Below, one piece after another: positions 12,692 to 26,200 of a stretch of 64,000 nucleotides of DNA. Each line of letters starts with the position of its first letter. The first letter of the stretch is position 1. The stretch comes from Strongyloides papillosus (lineage: Eukaryota; Nematoda; Chromadorea; Rhabditida; Strongyloididae), in NCBI GenBank assembly GCA_005656395.1, contig SRSI01000050.1, positions 1,550,001-1,614,000 on the forward strand, given 5' to 3'. The notes below the pieces were generated by a model. The model searched no databases. It was given only the letters and a program-made list of their open reading frames with translations, and had not been told where the DNA came from. A program made the position numbers and the translations under genes.

Positions 12692-15600
12692 CTTTTATTA
12701 AAAAAGGGAAAAAAAATAAAACAAATTTAACCTAAAAATAGAATACATAAATACAAAGTAAACATATAATAAAAAACATTTTTTAGCAATATAATAAAAT
12801 AATTTTTTTGTTGAATAAAAAAATGAAAGAAAAAATTTTACCCAAACAAAATAGATTTTTTCAATACTAAAAATATATAGTGCATTGTTGGTAAAAAAAA
12901 AGTTAAATACATTTGAATCTTTAAATAAATACTAGATATATTTAAAGAATGTATATATATATGTTATTAATACAACTAAAAACTAAATAACTTTCAACAA
13001 CTTTTTTGGTTCCTATATATATTTAATATTTTTGTAATCACCTTTTTGATAATATTTTATAAAGACAGTTATATTTTTTTATTACCGGAATTTTCCACAA
13101 AGTATAAGTGCGATAGGATTCCATTTTGATTGTCTAAGCCATCATAACAATGGTCTGATAACTTGAAAATAATAAAAAAAACTTCTCACATATATATTCC
13201 CTTAAATTATTATCTTATCATTTTTAATATTAATTATTTCCATTTATATTATTTTTGATAAGAGAAAACTCCATCCAGAATATAATTATTTTATTGACAT
13301 TTTGATAAAAATATTCTATGATGATACATATGTTTTATTAGAAAACTTTGAAATGAAGTTTATTTAAATTTTTATATAAATTTTATGTATCATTTAAAAA
13401 ATTTTTATTGGAACATAAGTTAATATATATTTTTAGATATGTGTATTTATAAATATTTGTTAAAATATTACCCTCACTTTGATGGAGTTAAAAATTGTTA
13501 CATATATAAAATATATATCCTCTTGGTAACTTATAACATAATAAATAAATAATGATTCTTATCTGTAAAAAATATATATAATAAGAGTTAACCCATAATC
13601 AATCATTGGCATAGTAAAATAATGATATTTTAAAATCAAAAAGACTCTTTTTTGATAAGAAGAGTCACTTATCACAAATTATATATATATATCCTTATAT
13701 AATGCTATACTTATACTTTATCTATTAAAAAATAAGACCATCCATTTATTATATAAATTTATACATTATACACCCATATATTAATGCAAATGGAGGGTTT
13801 TAAAGCCATAAAATACAGATGTTTTTTATACTTACTAAAAAGAAAATATACATGTATTTAAAAATAAATCTGTTATTAGTTTCATTAATTCATAAGGTAA
13901 TGCGTTAATAACATCTCTTCATGTTTATAATTATTTTTCTTTTTTTGTGATGATACTATAAAAATATATGTAACAAACATTTTGAGAATGATATAAAAAA
14001 TATTTTAGCATATACGTTTATGTTTTGTTTTTTATACCAAACAGTTTTCTGTTATAATATTCTGTACATATGTATAAATTATTTTCTAGCTACAAACATT
14101 TATTTTTTAAGAAAAAACTAAAAAAGATCGAGAGTAAAAATTTAAGAACCCCTTTTTAAAAAAATATAAATTTAAAGAAAAAAAAAGAAAATAGTTAAAA
14201 TTTGGAAGAGAAAATATATTTAATATTGTAAATTTAAATTACCCTTATTTAATAGATGGTTGCTTAATTTTATTTTCGTGTAATCACAATCCACATAACT
14301 GTATGTGCTTTTATTTTTTTATAATAGATATATTTTATTTATGTGAGTTGGTAATGAGTTTGTTAAAAAAAAGAACCTTTTTACAAAGAATACCATTGTA
14401 AAAATTTTTTCTTGTCCTTCCCGACATCTAAATTCTATTGAGGTACATTATATGTAGCTGTAAATAAATTTATTTTTGTTAAATGTTTAATAATACATAA
14501 AAAAATTTAGGTAATAGTTTTGGAGGTTAATGGAGAGAAGAGAAATTTTAAACATTTTTATGTATGTATGAAAAAAATTTTTTTCCAAAAACTTCATTCA
14601 CTTATGGTTGAATAGGATGTAAAATATAGAAAAAATTGTATTTTAATTAATATTTTCTATAACTTCCTATGCGAAACTTTTTTATTAAAGTTTTTTACTT
14701 AAAATTATTAAAAACATTGAATTACATGTTATTTTCGCTAGGTAAAGGTATCATCAGGTAAAATGTAGTGTTGCTAATTTATAGTTTGTGATTTTATTTC
14801 ATTTAATCGCATTGTTATAGTCTGTTTGATAAAACAATAATAAAGGAGGAGAATAATGTTGTTTAAAAAAACCATTTTATTATGAGGGAGAAAATTATTA
14901 TTTTACAGTATTAAAACTGTTTTTTATTATGTTTTGTGTTATATTTCAATAATTTATATTAGCATCAATTTTTCCCTATTATTTTTCTAAACAATATAGG
15001 AAACTTTAAATATATAAATAGGCATCTTAATCACATTCATTGTATTGACTCAGATTATACTAAGTAACACTCCCACGTGGTTTATATGGACTTTGGTACT
15101 TTTATTGAAAAAATGATAAAAAAAATTCAAGCCATTAGAAATCTTCATGCCTTTGATTTTATCACAAAGGCAAGAAAATTTATGATGAAATCCATCATAT
15201 TTATTGAATTTTTCAAACATTAAGAAATGATTTTTCATCTCCTGACATTATATATACATCTTTTAACGCAACTTTTTTTACTATTTTATTGCCAAATCAT
15301 AATGTGTAATAAATTTATACCTAACTTCCTTTGATTATCTCATTTGACAGGTTGATTTATTTCTCCTATTATATTTTATTATTTTTTTATTTTTACTATT
15401 TATAAGCTAATTATTTGACAAAAACTAACAAGACGCTTGTAAGTTACTACATATATATGATATCTTAACATCTCTCTCTCCCATTTTTATTTATTTTTCT
15501 AAAGATTCCATTAATCTTCTGAGGAAATCTTAATTAAAAAAACGAGCTTTTCATTGGACCTAAAAGATATTAATTATCTTTATTTTTATTTAGTGATAAG

Positions 15601-18023
15601 TAGTTAAGAATTTTTGATGGTAAAAGAGGACAAAATAAAGTGAAAGTGTAATGGGAGAGAGGAAAATAGGAATAAAAATCTTTGACGAGTGAGGAACAAA
15701 ATGATAAATATATAATGAGAAAATTTTAAATTCATTAATATACTATATAATATATTTATGATAAAAAAATCACATCATGAAGTTCTCTCTCTCTTATGTT
15801 AAACACTTATGATTTTTTTTGCCCTTCCATAAAATGTCTTCATCATTTAAAATATATTATAAAATATAGTATTTTAAAATACTATAATATTATACTTTCA
15901 CTAGACTTATTTCCATTTTATAATATTTAACCCTTTAATGTTGACGCATGCAGAGATTATAAAAATTCGAACTAATTCTCTTAGAAATTTATATTATTTT
16001 AAATTCTTAGTAACATAAAAAAAAAGTTTCTCAAAACATGATGATAATGTGCTCGAGAGAAAAAATTTTGTAAAAATCTAGTTATGTCTCTGATTCTATA
16101 TAAACTATTGATAATTAAGTTAACAAGAAATTTTGCCTAATTGACAAAGCCACAAAAATTTTTCACTGTTTTTATAATATTTTAATTGTCGTAGTGTAAT
16201 TTTTAGAAATAATTAAATTTTAAAAATAAAACTATTACCATCCCTTACTATGCATAGATATGATTATTTGATTTCAAAGGAGTCGACTAAAAAACTTTTT
16301 TTTAAAAGGTGTTTTTCATGATAACAGTTTTTATTTTACATGAAGTCAAACATAACATCGTTTTTTATTTAATTTTCCTTTTTGTCTTTGAAAGTTATTT
16401 TTAAAAAGCAGGAATTAAATTATCATATGTTTGGAAAATTTCTTGCAGAACTGTCTATTAATATATATCCTATTTATAATTTACAGCTATTTAGTTTTTT
16501 CACCTGTTAACATATGCAACTTTATAAATTATTAAATGTTAAGGACATTATCAATTTATTTAATAAATTTACTTGACTTATGCAATTATTATGTAATGTT
16601 CATCTTTGAGAGCTGGCATTTATGTTTCAATTATATATAACTTTAAATTTTTATCTATTTTTTAAATTTTTATATTTTAAAGAATGAAAAGTAAAAACAG
16701 AAAAAGGGTTTTTAAAAATACATGTATATTATCTGAGAAGGACAAGTAAAACTTATTTTTAAATTTATCTCGACATAACCCATTTAAAAATATATTGTAT
16801 ATTTTTTTCGGCACAATTTTTCATTGTAATATTATTTCTTTAAATATTCTTTCATTCAAAAGATTAATATTATATTATGATGGAGAGTCTTTTAACTCAA
16901 CAAAGTCATTCATATTTTCTACCTTTTGGGTATTTAGAAACACAGATTGTGATAATACTTTTATTTTACTAGTTCTTTCAATTATTTTCCCTTTTACTTG
17001 ATAAAGATATACTTTGAAAATTATTATTCATTTCATCATTTTCTTCGTTTTATTTTACCCCCACTATAATTACGATTATAGTATAGTTAAAAAAAAAATA
17101 AAATAAAATAAAATATAGATGCCAAAAATATTCATCAACTTTAACCATCATTGATAATTTTTATTCCCAAAATTTAAGTATAATTACTTTTTAAATTTGT
17201 ATAATCCTCAAGCATTAAATGTGCATCGTTTGTGTTAATTATATAACCATCTGATAAATTGTACTTTTTCATGAAGTTTAAACTTTTTTTACCCTTATTA
17301 TAAAATGCTACTACTTTAAAATTAATAACTTGCAACACTACATAAAATCATACGACTATATCAAGTTGAAAAATAAAAAAAGATAAAAATAAATAAAAAA
17401 ATAAGATTTTTTTTGTTGACTTAAAAATTTCATAAACAATAGGAGTGTAACTTCTTATAAAACCCGAAAAATTTTAAGTTGTCTTTCGAAATTTTTTAAT
17501 ATTAATGTTTAAACTTGTCTACTTAACTTCCTATTATTTATTGTGTAAAATATATATTATTTATTCTCGTCCTCTTACACATTATATACTCCTCGTTTTA
17601 AAATATTATTTTATTTTTTTTTAAATTTCCTTCTCTATATATAATATATTAATATATGTTCATACCACCATATTATAATAAAGATGAATGATTTTTTTTG
17701 GAAAGGCTTTTTTCTATGTTAAAAAAAAGATTTCCAGAAATACATATATATATATTACATACTTAAGCCATTTCCTGTACAAAATCTAAAACGGAAGATA
17801 ACAGTTTTAAAAAATAATTTTATTCCTACAAATTAGTTCGCCTAATTAATTCATTCTTTTTTAAATAAAAATATCATTTCTGTTGCGTAAACAGATGTAA
17901 ATATAAAAATATATTTATATGAATTCCATCTACTGATAATCCATTTTTTAATAAATAATTGATATGTATATATAAATTTATATATGTAAAACTTCAGATG
18001 ATACTAGAATACTGAAAGAAAGG
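12692..18023. other. 5.3 kb AT-rich gene desert
   Basis: Between S-adenosylhomocysteine hydrolase copy 1 and the amine receptor there is no convincing gene. Short CT runs occur at about 15471-15481 and 15782-15795, and an (AAAAT)n run near 17090-17115. Two weak open frames exist: minus 15238-15050 (62 codons from ATG) and a minus frame of about 50 codons ending near 16879 without an ATG. Both are too short and unlike known proteins to annotate. The right end should contain the receptor promoter. Confidence 0.55.
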
Positions 18024-19962
18024 ATGGCAGATGAATTAACATTTCTCAAAACTAATACATCAAGCCATCTTCATGGAGATTTGAATGAACATTCCCCGAG
18101 GCATCATCATTACCATCACCAGGAAATTCATCATCATCCACATCATTATACTAATGATTACCTAACAGTGGATAATTTATCAACACCCTATAATGGTCAA
18201 TGGAATGCTAATTGTACATTTAATGAGTGGTCTCTCCTAAAAGATCGTGCATCTATTCCTAAAATATTTAGTATTGTTTCAGTTCTTTCATTACTAGTTC
18301 TCATAGTTGTTTTTGGTAATTTTATGGTGATTCTTGCTGTGATATTAAGGAGACGCCTACGTAGTGCCACAGGACTCCTGATATTATCATTGGCTGTTGC
18401 CGATTTACTTGTTGGTCTCGTAATCCTACCATTCTCAATTGCCAATGAAGTTTTGGATTATTGGATTTTTGGTGAATTATGGTGTACCGTATGGTTAACG
18501 ATGGATATATGGATGTGTACGGCTTCAATCTACAATTTAGTTGCAATATCAATAGATCGTTATATAGCTATCATAAAACCATTAAATTATCCGATGTTAG
18601 TTACAAAATTTCGGGCACGTTGTATTGTTGCAGCAGTGTGGATAGGATCATTTATCATTTGTAGTCCATCATTTATCCTTGCATCATCACACAAAGCTGA
18701 TCACCAAAAACCATGTCAATGTACTCCTGCAGATGCTGGTAAAGCATATATCATTTTTAGTGCTTCAAGTAGTTTTTACCTACCAATGATTGTTGTTATA
18801 TTTGTGTATGTTCGAATATATATTGCTGCTTGTGCAGCAACGAAAAGTATCTACTCTGGAACGATGCCTGTACCGAATGTTAATTCAGGTAATGGTTATG
18901 AAGGCAAATATTTAAAAAGTCTAATTATGCAAAGTCCTTCAAGTTTAACTAAGGGTACAGAACAAATGCCAATGTTACGTATACATCGTGGTTCAACTGT
19001 TAATGCGTTATATTGTGGTAGAGTTGATACATTAAGGTAAGTAATTTTCTTGACAACGGAAAAATATTTTATTTATAAAAATAATTTCTTTTAAAAATTA
19101 TTATATTTTTTTCTAACTTTATTATTAATAATATGTTATTTATTATAGAGTCCATAATGGTTGTTATACAATAGACAGAAATAGTGCCGGTAGTTTGGGT
19201 TTAGACAGTGAAGCAGTTTGTATGCTTAAAAATAAAGATGGAAGCTTAAAAAATGGCTCAAAAAGAAATAGTATTAATAAAAAGAATTTATCATCGGGAA
19301 ATCCCATATCAAGATCATTATCCCCAAATGCCGTTATCCAAAAACAACTATCATCATTATCCATAGACACTAGAGATGGTGAAAAAAGTTTAATGCGTTC
19401 AGCATCCTCAAGATTATATAAATTAATAAAAAGAGGACCTAAAAAGAGAGTAGCAGGTGCTTTTGAGAAAAGGCTATCAATTGAAATTAAGGCTGCCAAG
19501 ACAGTGGCTATAGTTACCGGATGCTTTATCTTTTGTTGGTTAGGATTTAGTATCTTATATGGTTTTGGGATTCGGACGAATGATGTTGTTTGGTCTATTG
19601 TATTTTGGTTGGGGTACCTAAATTCGGCAATAAATCCAGTTATTTATACTGTATTTAATAGAGAATTTAGGACATGCTTCAAGAAGTTCTTAACATGTTC
19701 TCATTGGTCTAACTCTTCTAAAAATGAGCTTTCTAAAGTTTATTTATATCAAGTAAGTGCCTTAGATTGTATTGTTTATTAAATTATGTTATCAACAATC
19801 TTTTAAAATATTATTTATTTATTACTTCTTCTTTTATAGGGAAATTCATATAATTCTGGAACGAGACAATATCAAACTCAACCTTCATTAAGTGCTAAAT
19901 CTTGTAATAGCAGCACAAAAAAGAATAATAATATAAAAAAAGTTATCTTAAATGGTGAATAG
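18024..19962 (+). CDS. Biogenic-amine G-protein-coupled receptor (tyramine/octopamine-like)
   Basis: Three exons, 18024-19036, 19149-19752 and 19840-19962, join in frame to 579 residues. It is a class A receptor: GN motif in TM1, LAVADLLVG in TM2, Asp161 in TM3 (the amine-binding Asp) within [12 protein letters not shown] at 178-180, the disulphide Cys at 154 with CQC in loop 2, and [16 protein letters not shown] in TM7. The third intracellular loop is long (about 180 residues), rich in Ser/Lys, and interrupted by the first intron, as in Gi-coupled amine receptors. TYRA-2-like receptors are the best guess, but I cannot separate tyramine, octopamine or dopamine by eye. The extracellular N-terminus has 13 His between residues 15 and 41. 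TM6 reads FCWLGF where most amine receptors have CWLP. Confidence 0.85.
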
Positions 19963-20592
19963 TAATTGAAAGAATCCTTTTCTATTATATAAAGAGGGAA
20001 AAAAGAAAAATACTAAGAGCAATATTTTAAGAAAGTTTTAAGATCCAAATACGAGTATAATATTAATTTAACTATATACATTGATACGATTCTTTAATAA
20101 AAAGAATTTATTTATATATGTAAAACGAGAACCAGATATGTATTATTTTTATACAAACTCAAATTATTAATATTAATAAATATCTTCAATTCAAAATGTA
20201 TAATTTCTTTATTTGTTTTTTTCATTATCTTTTTAGTGGCATTTATATTTATATAACATAATTCTTAAAAAAGAATACATAAATAATTTTTACGCCTTTT
20301 GTGTAGAATTTTTCAGTTTATCTATTAAAAAACAGAATAATAAATAACATGATACAAAATATAAAAAATCTTAAAGTGTCTTGTTTGTTTTTTCCTGGAA
20401 TGGAGAAAAAATTAACGCAAAATAGATTATGTCTCTTGTTTTATTAAATATTTCCTGTCTCATAAACTATTTATGATTTTTAATTTTTTTTAAATTATAC
20501 CATTCTCAAACAAGAAAGTTAAAAAACCTTAATATATTTAAAGTTTGTCTATGAAAGAAAAAGAGAATATTTGTAATCTTTTATACATTTTA

Positions 20593-20678
20593 AAAACATA
20601 ATTTATTACTTTAAGAGAATTATTAAAATCATTTAAAAAAACATAATATATTACTTTAAACAACTATTAAAATCATTT
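20593..20678. repeat. Two-copy direct repeat, period about 44 nt
   Basis: Two adjacent imperfect copies share the words AAAACATAAT, ATTACTTTAA and TATTAAAATCATTT in the same order. No function is evident. Confidence 0.6.
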
Positions 20679-20715
20679 GAAAAAAATATATACATCTTAC
20701 CACAGGGATTCCTCG

Positions 20716-20727
20716 ATTGACGTCAAT
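20716..20727. promoter_or_regulatory. Perfect CRE palindrome (ATTGACGTCAAT)
   Basis: A 12-base perfect palindrome contains TGACGTCA, the CREB/ATF site. It lies between two convergent 3' ends, about 750 bp beyond the receptor stop, so it is not in an obvious promoter. It could serve an unseen transcript, be a distal enhancer, or be chance. Confidence 0.35.
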
Positions 20728-21436
20728 GATCTTAAAGTAATGTTATCAAAATACTTGAAATTCTTTGCAATTAATTTCGATGAGATCATTATAAAGAAAA
20801 AACAACAAAAAAAAATACATCATTATTAAAAACAACCACTAATTATCTAATCATTAAATATTTCATAACCTCAAAATATGTGTAATTTCTACACCAAAGT
20901 ACATATAAAAACACCAAGTTGATTATTATTATAAACCTATAAAATTACCATCTAATTACTCTTTATTTTTTTCTAACACATGTTAAGAAGAGGAATGACT
21001 ACAACATGGAAAATATTTTCTTTATCAATAATAATATACTTTTTTTCATTTTAACCGTAGATAAGGGATTTTGTAATGGTATTTATGATGACAACAAAAA
21101 GTCAATTTAATTTTAGTTTTCTACATCAATAAAAAGTATTGCCTTTTTATGGTTTTTTTTGACAATGTTTTACTTTCTGAATTGAAAAACATTGTTAAAA
21201 TATAATAAAGAAAAGTTTTTATAATATACGTAAATTATGTTCTGAAAAAAGGAAATACAAATATACTTAGAAAATATATGACAAAGGAGTATGGTAAAAA
21301 AGGTTATATAGAGAAGTTTTTGAAATAACATTAAGTGGTTAAAATAATTAACAATAATAATTAAAGAATATGATTTAAATACCAACAAATATTTATTTAG
21401 TATTATAATAAACATATACATAGATATATAAAAAAA

Positions 21437-22894
21437 TTAATCAACAATAGGTGTAATAACAGTACCACGTCGAATGGTTCCCCAACCAATAAGACGCCAA
21501 TGTTTCTCAATTCTCCTACTTAACGCAATCTTCTCGTTCACCTCCGTACATATAGGATCTGTCAATGCTATCTTTGCTGCATCACCTTTCACAGCCAGTA
21601 CCCTACATCCTGTAGAAAGTGAACCAATATTGACCATCAAAACTTCACCCTTTGTTAGCTTTTCAACTCTTGCTCCCTTTTTGCCACCCTCAGTACGGAC
21701 ACCAAGAAGTCTACGTAAAACAAAGTATGAAATTTCAATTTCTGTATAAATATCTGGTAAAGTACCGACGGCACCGAGGATATGTCCTACTAAACGATCA
21801 CCTCTACATAATGTAGGGTCAATTTGGGTACCAACACCGATAAGACCACCAGGAACAGCATATTGTAATTCATTTTGCTCCGCATACAGTGAGACAACTT
21901 TACTGAAGATTGGTCTACATTGTACCTTGCCATCGGATGTTTTTGATATAATACCTGGACGTACCTCAATCTCCTGTCCAACTTTAAGGATCCCTTTCAA
22001 TATAGAACCTCCAGCAACACCACCCTTAAGATGTTCAACTTCACTACCAGGTTTATTAACATCAAAAGATCTAATAACAATAAGTCTTGCAGGTGACGTA
22101 AAATCTCTAACAGGAACAGGAACCTTCTTACATAAATACTCACAAACAACATCAATATTATATTTTAATTGAGCAGATATTGGGATAACTGGAGCATTTT
22201 GAGCAACTGTCCCTTGGACGAAACTCTTAATCTGATCATGTTGATCACGAGCCTGAGAATCCTTAATAAGATCAATCTTGTTTTGCAAAATCAACAAATT
22301 TTTCAATTGCATAATTTCAACAGCAGCTAGATGTTCTGATGTCTGGGGTTGTGGACACGGTTCATTACCAGCTACCATAAGGAATGCTGCATCCATAACA
22401 GCTGCACCGTTTAACATGGTTGCCATAAGAATATCGTGACCGGGACAATCAACAAAGGAGACGTGACGGACACAGACGAACTCCCCACCACAACCTTCTC
22501 TTTCGCATTTGAAACGATCTGGGGTTTGTGATCCGGCAGATCGATAACAACCTGGTCTTGGACATGCCTCGTTTGAACATCTGTATATTTTAGCGTTTGC
22601 ATAACCAAGTTTAATTGTAATGTTACGTTCAAGTTCATTCTTGAATTTGACGGTATGAATTCCGGAAATGGCTTTTACGAGGGTAGACTTTCCGTGGGCT
22701 ACGTGTCCAATGGTACCAATATTAATGGTAGCTTGGCGTGAAATAACCTCTTCCGTAAGGGGATTCAATTCTTCAGGTTTAATTTTACTTGCGTCTTGTT
22801 TGGATAACCATGGTTGGCCAGAAACTTCTGTTTTTACTGTAGAAAAAAAATTGTTTTAAAATGCAAAAGACAAATCAAACCAACCTTCAGACAT
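21437..22894 (-). CDS. EIF2S3: Translation initiation factor 2, gamma subunit
   Basis: Two exons, 22894-22885 (ten bases, MSE plus one base) and 22836-21437, are joined by a 48-nt intron and give 469 residues against 472 in human. It is the GTP-binding core of eIF2, which brings initiator Met-tRNA to the 40S subunit. The GTPase motifs are clear: GHVAHGKST (residues 47-55), DCPGHD and NKIDL. A metal-binding-type loop contains C-x4-C-x3-C ([10 protein letters not shown]) and CEREGC. Domain II and III signatures include [27 protein letters not shown] and [10 protein letters not shown]. The tiny first exon was chosen because it gives a conserved spacing before QPWLSKQD, which parallels LGQPHLSRQD in human. 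Its 5' end is 325 nt from the stop of the next upstream gene on the same strand. Confidence 0.96.
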
Positions 22895-23218
22895 CTTTTA
22901 ATTTACTTCCCTCTTTTTTATCAAAATATAGAATTTTTTTATATTAAAAAAGTAGAGATTTGTCACTGAAAGTAACAGAAAATTTTCTACACCAATTAAC
23001 AAAAACACACAGGGATTTTCCTGAACGTCTTTCTAAAGATAAACGAGTTACCAAAAGTCAGAATGTCGCTACGAGATCTCTCTCTGTTTTTATTACGCAA
23101 TAAAAATGGGTATTAAAGTTTTTAACGGTGTATAAAGCTCATTAAAATCTTTTAAATAAATGTTGTTAATAAAAAACAACAATAATTATAATAATATTAA
23201 TATATTTAATAAATAAAA

Positions 23219-26200
23219 TTATTGATAGGTGTTATCTGCCATCTGCCTTGAATGTTTCTTCTTCTTGTCTTTTTCATTAGCGGTAGCCTTAATTAGTGCA
23301 AAAATTTAGTAATGAAGAAAAACAACTTACATTCCCAAGCACCATAAGCTTTTTCTCATCTTCATTAAGCTCATTAGGAAGTGAACCCAAAGAAAAACCT
23401 GTATTTTTCGTTCTCAAAAACTTTTGTTTAACAAATTGTTTTGATATCATTATCCTACACCTGTTCTTGATTGCCATTGCCAAATCTAACCATGTCCAAT
23501 TTTTATCATGATACTCACATAACGGAAATAGAAAATGATATTTATTAATGTCCGATATATTCTTCTCTTTTGTTCCTTTATAACTAACAATAAATGGTAC
23601 CTCTGATATTTTTATATGGACAAACATGTTATTCTTATCTGCACGTGCCTTCATTTTGTCGATCTTGTCATTTGTTTGTTGATCTTTAGCTGGATCTACA
23701 CTCTGCCTCCTGAAACTTCCGTTTATTGTACCTTTAAATTTGTTGGCAAATGATAGTGAATTTCTATTGGATTGAGGAGGTGGAGGGTTTGAGGCTGTTT
23801 TTGGATTTGATACATTAACTTCACTTGACTCACTTGTTTGTTGTTCAGTTGCTTCTATACTCCTACCAGGGAAGAAAAATCCCATCATTTGTTTGTAAAA
23901 TTTATTGGATATTTGTGCTTGCATTGGACAAACATTGACTTCAAAGTGTTCTTTTATAGCTATACCTCCAACTGCTGGTCTATCACGACATATCACACGT
24001 ATACTTGGGATTCTTTCGTTATCCTCTCCATCACCATTACGACGGATTCTGGTTAGTGTTTCCTTAAATTTAGCATTTGGTAGTAAATCTAGAACTTTTA
24101 CACCACCGATTTCTAGCAAATGTTCTCCACTGTTATCAGTTTTAACAGTCCTAGTATATAAGAAGTTTCTTATTTGTAATTCAGTTAAACTTATTTGACC
24201 GTCAGTTTCTGTTAATCTCCATACACAACTTTCAAAACAAACTTCAAAACGTTTGGCCACTGTAATAGCATTATCCTCATCAATTGGGAGTTTCTTTTTG
24301 CTTTCTTTTTTATCTAATGTCTTCTGTTCAACTTCTTTCTCCCTAAAACATGATATAGTTAATGCCAATTCATCTATCAATGTTATTTGTTTTTCTTTAT
24401 TTTCCTCAATTTCAGCTTTTATTTTCTTTTCAATTTCCTCCAACTCCTCCTTATCTTCTGTTACCTCAAAATCTTTGATTAAGTAATATAATTGTCTTTC
24501 ATAACTTCTTATCAATGCAACAATCTCACGTAACTCTGCCTGAAGTTCAGAGATCTTCTGGCGAATGTCTTCAGACTTCATCTGAGAATACATAAACCAA
24601 AGAAGTTTTCTCTTAGATTCAGCTTTCTTCTTAAATGGATCAACGAATAGAACAAGATTGTTGACTATGTCAAGGATCATTTGATATTGTTCAGAATTTG
24701 TAGATACCTCAAGCATGTTGTGTTTCAAGGTAAAACAATCAACATTCTCTCTCTTCTCACCCAGGAATAATTGATTACTCAACTCCTCTGGTGTTGGTGG
24801 AGGTGGTATACTAGGGAGTATAGCATTATCTTCAATATTTATAAGATCAGTAAATGAAACAAACAACATCTGACAAGAACATCTTGAGGCAACTCTTTGT
24901 AACTGAAGACCGTTACTATTAGTTACTGTACTACCATCAGAAACAACACCACCGACAGCCTCACCAGTACCACTATAGTCATTAATCTTATCATTTATGT
25001 TTATATCACTTCCTGGTTTCTCCTCAATAACATCCCTTCTCAACCAGCTAAATTGTTTTTTATTTAGACTATTCTTATCTTTTCCCATCATTACGGGGGC
25101 AAAATATTGCATCCCCGAAAACACAGCAGACCAGGAAGTCTTTATAAGCAATTGATTATCCCTCCAAACAGGAGTATGAATATTCTCATTGATAGCTGCC
25201 CTTGAAGCCGTCATAATAATAAAACCATCCGTCTCATGACCCTTTAAAACAGCCTGACAATTCAGGAGATCAATCTGCCAATTGTGCATGAAAATGTCAT
25301 CTTTGGTACATAGAGCAACTCCATATAAAGAGTTTGACGGTGGATCAACGGTATTTTCATGCCAGGCAACGAATTTTGTCTCTGCCTCATCAACGAGTTT
25401 CCATAACATTTCGGTTGCCTCACTTTCTCTTGAGTCGAATGATGATGAATTCATTCTGCTTATATTGGTTTTGGGTGTTTTTTCTTGTTTCATGAACTTT
25501 TTATGACCTCCTCTGTCTGATTCTTTGGGGGATTCCATTTTGTTACTGCTGTTGAACATCCAGTTTTTTAAAGCATCTGTACTTAAAACTTTTCTTAATA
25601 TATGCGCCTTCTGTACACCATCAGCTATAACGAAACATGTATCACGATTCTCCATTGTCCAGGATGCTCGGACATCTTGGATAGTCAATCTGTGATTAGC
25701 GTACTGTAAATGGTGTGGATCTTTACTCATCCTTCGAGGGAGACTTGGTGTAGTTTCATAGATATTCTCTCTTGTATAGTTTATTCTCGACATACCAAGG
25801 AAGAAACTGTCATCAGAGTCATTCATTTCATTTACCGATTCAGGTTTAGATGAATCTCCATATAAGTGAATATGTGCTCTTTCCAAAGAAGCAGACATGT
25901 GGTTTAGTTTCCATGTTATTCTTTGTCTTTTAATCATATTTTCGTTATCCTTAGTTTTTAGATGTAACAGTTGAAGGTCTGCTGTTAGGTGTAGTGAATT
26001 TGTTACCATTCTAAAGCCGTAGTTTGAACTACATGACATCCAGTATGATATCATGACTCGTGGTAGTGATATTCTTAAGTGAACATCTTTAAAGTGCCTT
26101 GATAATTGGAACTTCCTGTTAAGTTTGCTATTACTAAATAACTTCCCTCTTTTTATTGGTTTATTTACAGTTGTTAGGGTATTTTTCATGAAGTCAAACC

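Larger units (their letters stand above)
19963..21436. other. Convergent intergenic region with short repeat and CRE palindrome
   Basis: About 1.5 kb lies between the 3' ends of the amine receptor and eIF2-gamma. It is AT-rich and without a gene. It holds a two-copy 44-nt tandem repeat near 20593-20678 and a perfect CRE palindrome at 20718-20725. The minus open frame 21421-21170 is translated A/T sequence and not a gene. Confidence 0.55.

Noticed and set aside
13680..13692. Short TA dinucleotide runs across the deserts
   Set aside because: Common by chance in DNA of this base composition; not listed as separate repeats.
15050..15238. 62-codon minus frame starting with ATG
   Set aside because: It has a slightly better composition than others, but no homology, no signal peptide and no supporting exon; left out as unproven.
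16795..17001. Plus open frame of 68 codons, with a minus frame of about 50 codons opposite it
   Set aside because: The minus reading (ending NDFVELKDSPS) looks a little gene-like, but has no ATG and no upstream exon that I could find.
18024..19962. Naming the receptor as a specific dopamine or octopamine receptor
   Set aside because: Ligand class within amine receptors cannot be decided from motifs alone; only an amine-binding Asp is certain.
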